Positions 59,401-64,000 of a stretch of DNA of 64,000 bases are shown one piece after another (within the stretch, counting starts at the first letter, position 1; each line of letters opens with the position of its first letter). Source of the DNA: Liolophura sinensis (lineage: Eukaryota > Mollusca > Polyplacophora > Chitonida > Chitonidae); contig NC_088300.1 of the NCBI RefSeq assembly GCF_032854445.1, positions 75,137,005 through 75,201,004 of the forward strand. The letters are read 5' to 3'. A program made the translations under genes and the position numbers. The notes under the pieces were generated by a model, which was given only the letters and a program-made list of their open reading frames with translations, had not been told where the DNA came from and searched no databases.

Positions 59401-62400
59401 TGGCGACGACAGTTTCAGGGCTCACTCAGGTGGAAGAGGCCCGCATGCATTAGGCAGGAGATAAAAGATGGGTTAATGTACCTTCAGACTTTCACGATAT
59501 TATCCCTCAGTTTCAAACTGTGTAAACTATTCTCTGTTTTTTTATGGCTTTCAGCAGGAACCCAAGTAGCTAATGCTGTACTGTGTTTCTACTGAGGCAC
59601 AGTGGTTGCACGCATGAGTTTGAAGGGCCACCCCACTATATTTCCGCATCTTTTATGTACAGTTTACAGCGTAATTAATAAGTTATCAGTTTTCAGATGG
59701 CATTTCTAAGAGGCTTATTCCACAGCCTGAGAGAGGTTAATTTGGTCTAAGATCAGCCAGATAAAAGCGATAAACCTCTTAACACCATATCCACATCCCA
59801 ACTGGGGCCAAATCTGATATCTACCCAATACATTTTGGCTTCAGTTTTATTTATTAATGGATAGTTGATGACCTTAATCATGAGATACCTTCTATCAGTG
59901 ACAGCTTGCTATGGCAGGCCTGAATTTCCAGCCTTACCCTTGCTGCAGCATCCTATATCCACACCAGACTATCAGAATTCCAGAGCCCAAATCCACAGGG
60001 CCCAAATGAAATAACCCTTTGATTATCTAACCTCCTGGGAGTTTACAGCCTCTTTCCTACAAACTCATATTTAAAAACTTCTCCCAATTCACCAGGTCTG
60101 GTGTCCAGATAGCAACACCTTAATGCAGTACTCTGTTGTAAACAGGGAGGAAGTAGAATAAGCACCAAACATCTTCACACAGTTGAGATGTCACTTTCCC
60201 ATACTTAGCTTCTGTGTAAATATTTGAAAAAGAACAATTGGATTGGTTTGAGGCCTATTTGTTGAGGCTATACACTATTCTACAACAGATTACAACTATT
60301 CATCTGCCTCGGACTAGCCAATCAATATGTTATCGACTTGCACATCCTAAAATAGCCTGGAATAACAGTGGTAAATCTAAGTGCCAGGATAGGAGGAGGG
60401 CGACAAACCTTGCCTGTCTCCAACCCATCCCTTAGGTGAAATTTCACACCACAAATTGTCAATTTATTCCAGATCCTGCCACTTTTTTTTTGGCCAATCC
60501 AGCACATTGTAATAATTTACGTAATATTTCTCGTACAACACTCTGATGAAAATGCGTCTTCGCACGTATTATCTAAATGCCCAGAGCGAAAGCCAAAGTA
60601 GAATAGAGGACAACTACTAAATAACAGGCCATATGTACATCTGCATCTTGTGTGTCTTGCCTTTGGATCAAGCCTCATCTTGTTCTGGTTTTGGTCACGC
60701 TAATTTTCTGCTTATGTATTCTAGGTCTCTGTGACACACTTGACATTTCATTGCTCTCAATGATGGGCAATGATACTTCCAAATTACAAACAAGTTGTTC
60801 AAAAGTGTATTAGCTTATACCAGTATTAAGTTATATTTTATATTTAAAATTTTAGCCAAACTCAGCAGCAAATGCAGCTCTTCAAAGTATAACAGCAGCA
60901 GTACAAGTTCATATTTAATGCACTGGTACACATTTTTTTTGTAGGTCAAGTACAAAAGAAAGCATAGGGAAGCAGACAGACAAACATACACTGATGAAAC
61001 ATATGGGCAGAACATGACAGCATACCATGACAATGTGCAAGCTATCTATCAAAGGAAGTTGCGGCTTCCTTTGCAAAACCATTACAGGAGAAGAAAACAA
61101 AAAAATAATGCCAAAATCAGATGCAAGAGCGTCAAAACTTACTTGCAAATATGGCCATTAATACTTTTTTCGATTTTTTTTTTTTGTCAGAAGAGGGTAT
61201 TTGATATCATTTTTGTATGGTGGGTATTTGGGACCACCTTTTGGCACTTATCAAAATCCAGGTTGAATCCAGGTTGAACACATTTGTTAGCTGAAATGAT
61301 CAAATTGGAGAGCAAACACATATAATCAACATGTACCTGTTACACTCTCATTTAAAAACATTACTACACATCACTACACATACCAAAAGACGGTCCCAAA
61401 TAACTGTATTTTTCTCTTTGAAGAAAAATCGAAAAACTGTGGTGAGCAATGCCTTATCCTAAGTCTTACTCCACTATTCGGCCTATATACTACATGTAGC
61501 TTTCTACCCAGAACCCAGGCACATATGGTGGTAAATGCCATGACAGATTATTCATTGTTGTTGATCAATCTGCCAGCTGTGATGAACCCTCATACAGATC
61601 AGAGTAAGAATGAAGTACCATAATTGGACTAAATTCCACACAGACATGAATTTGTAGAAGTGAAACTTGCCAACATCAACACCTCTAAACCTGATATGAC
61701 ACTTGATGCTTGGTTCACTTTTATCTGTTTACTGCCTGTGTTATTTTTAGTGAATACGACACTTTTCTATTTTGAATACCAAGAATCACAGGGGGTTCTG
61801 ATCCTCATTACATGAAGATCATGTAAATCCAATCTGTACAATGTGAACAATTGACAGACAGACAGCCTGTCTCCACTCACTGGGAATGAGAGTGCCATTA
61901 GCAAAGGGAGATAATCTGCATAGTTAAAAAGAGTTCATAGGACTATGAAGCCATTCTTTAAACCGTTACTTTGGTAAACTGGTGGGTGATTTGAGGTGAC
62001 TGGTCTGGAATAAAACATAGTATGGACTACCTCAGACCATGAAGTTTCAATCGGCAGTGATGATATTAAGCAATTTAGAATATCAACATACAGTGCACGC
62101 CGAATTGTCTTCCCGGATTACATCCCACTTTCTAATGAATCAACCATGGCTGACTGACCTGCATTGTATCCTTACCAAATGGCTCTATTGCCTGTATTTT
62201 CTACTTCAATCTTTTGCATTTTCACAATGATATTTTCGCTTGCTTTTACTTAAAACTAGAATCTTATATTTAACTCTGATGAAGGAGAAAGAAAGAAGAC
62301 TTCAGTTTTCTTTGTCCTTACATGTAAATCTACAAGCCAATCCTGGTGCACATTTTTCCTGTTATTGCGCAAACTGACATCTTGTCATAACAGACATTTC

Positions 62401-64000
62401 TTCTTGGTTCCAGGCATGGTCTATTCACCTCAGTTCTCCTATATTTATCCGAGAATGAGGCCAGTGACATCACTATAGTGATAAGCAAGACTGTAAATCA
62501 ATGAGAACCATTCAGGGCCTAAAGTGGCTGCAGAAGAGAAACGTGGACAACTTTTCAACTATCAGCTTGTCCATCTCTACGCGGCTAATTAATTCAGAGC
62601 AATCTCAGGACAGACATTAAAGAGGCTGTCTGCTCCCACTAGTATAGCTTGCCATAAAGTCTCCAAAAGCCAGTAGGCCTTGGGAGTGACTGCTAGTTTT
62701 TATCATACCATCTGTTCCCAAAGGAGTACCAGAGAGGGCATAAAATAGAAGAAAACTACACACCACTAGAGAGCCAACCGCACCAGGTGGGTAGCGAATT
62801 GGTCCTGAATCCAGCTATCCCTTGAGTCTATCACTACAAAAACGCAATAAAAGAAGCATGTCATCTAAAAAACCAAGCGAAAAATAAGGTGAATTGAAGG
62901 ACCAACACTGAGGCTCCTAAAATATCCTTGAAGCTGTCACTGATGGTAGTACTGCCATACCACCTGACCTACCCTTCAATACAAACACATATATTCAAAT
63001 ACAAAGCAGAGTTACAAGAATGGTGATCACCATATAAAAAACAACAACACAGCCTTACAATACATACCAATTCTGTCTGGCAGCTTTAAATGTTCATACC
63101 AGCAGCCTTTACAGAGGTAAAGCCAAGACAAATCTTAATCTTGTCTATGCATACATGTGTGGACAATTAAAATGCACAAGAATCCATACAAAATTCATCA
63201 GACATTTGGGATTCCCACAAATGAGCCATTATCATTACGGACGGGAAGGGCACTCAGACAGATGAACAAACAAACCAATTTGACGGTGACAATATATAAC
63301 AAGTTGTAACCAAGTTATAGATAAATACCATCAATCATTATATGGCCAAAACTAGATTTCATCTTGGATTGCACAGAAGGACAAGCAAATATACTACATC
63401 ATAACAAGACATTGCTCAGACAAGACAGCCTGCATACATGCAGGCCGGATGAATGACTGTACTGAAGAAGCCACTGCCACATAATGACACACAGGATATA
63501 CATGGACAAATGAAAAGGGGAAAAATCGCGACATACAATTATTTACATGTAGCTTCCAAGCTACATGTAAATTTTCATGGGCAACCCACTGCCCAACTAC
63601 AGTTACACATGTCAACTGCAGCTATAAGATACATGTAGACAGAGCCAAGGGTATGTCATTTGAGCTGATGCTTATCAGACAAACTGTTCATTTTATTGAC
63701 TGCCAGAAACTCCACCTTTCATCATGGCTCTTACTTGTGATAGCTGATAACAGCCTGCACAGCTCAGGAAAGCTGTATACTGCTGTACTTTACTCTTATC
63801 AGGCCACACAGTACTGTTCTCTGCCTTCACAATTTAACCACAAACAGACATCTTAATATCTGATGATGTACTCACAACCTCATGGTAGATTGCATTAGGC
63901 ACATTTCACTATGTCAAAACAATCATAAACTCTTTAACACCTGGTAACGGATAGACTTTGGCCCACATTAGCAAATACTTTCAGTTTAACATGTGGCTAT
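59401..64000 (-). other. SNRNP70: SNRNP70 upstream intron, no further exon found
   Basis: I looked for a minus-strand exon encoding the first half of the RRM (an FVxR RNP2-type motif and a segment ending like YGPIKR before a phase-0 donor) and did not find one, so the intron probably runs past the right edge. The sequence stays CpG-poor throughout and contains no SINE. A candidate donor-like GTGAGT near 63868 follows no family-like sequence. Confidence 0.55.

Noticed and set aside
63860-63900. Donor-like GTGAGT near the right edge as a possible upstream SNRNP70 exon
   Set aside because: The preceding translation (AIYHEV-like) does not match the expected RRM sequence ending like YGPIKR.

Overview
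This window is eukaryotic nuclear DNA, most likely from a mollusc (bivalve or gastropod), and at least from a lophotrochozoan. Three things point there. Several copies of a tRNA-derived SINE with an (AAAT)n tail and a conserved central block resembling the molluscan Nin-DC type SINEs are scattered through the left three quarters. The one recognisable gene is split by introns. A CpG-depleted gene body sits next to CpG-rich flanks, as expected for gene-body methylation in these animals. The species cannot be named from the sequence alone.

Layout. Bases 1 to about 48,870 form a gene desert in which I recognise no protein or RNA gene. It holds six minisatellite arrays: a 98-bp unit at 10.3-11.4 kb, 40 bp at 18.1-19.5 kb, 60 bp at 21.0-22.7 kb, 57 bp at 30.9-31.6 kb, 63 bp at 40.0-40.4 kb and 27/30 bp at 44.8-45.3 kb. 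It also holds a (TA)44 microsatellite, six clear SINE copies and several decayed relics, a diverged pair of an unnamed dispersed repeat (7.9 and 36.8 kb), a possible 1.8-kb element with inverted ends (33.3-35.1 kb), and a small array of self-complementary units split by a SINE (47.8-48.3 kb).

From about 48.87 kb to the right edge the minus strand carries the 3' part of one gene, SNRNP70 (U1 snRNP 70-kDa protein). Five coding exons read in consistent phase from the RNP1 half of the RRM, through the Gly-rich segment, into a short Arg/Ser-Arg/Asp-Glu tail, and end in an acidic C terminus. The promoter and the N-terminal exons lie beyond 64,000. The last exon is followed by about 0.8 kb of probable 3' UTR and an AATAAA signal. 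The CpG-poor zone begins almost exactly at that signal. Three more tandem arrays (52, 57-58 and about 24 bp) lie in the introns. On the sense strand their units contain branch-point-like, 5'-splice-site-like and 3'-splice-site-like motifs respectively. Two CpG-retaining islets in the 6.4-kb intron look like candidate alternative or poison exons.

No intact transposon ORF, CRISPR array, stand-alone tRNA or rRNA gene, or operon-like system was found. The long open frames in the repeats are best explained by unit lengths divisible by three. The most interesting leads are the possible poison exon and splice-signal-like arrays inside a splicing-factor gene, and the palindromic array interrupted by a SINE.
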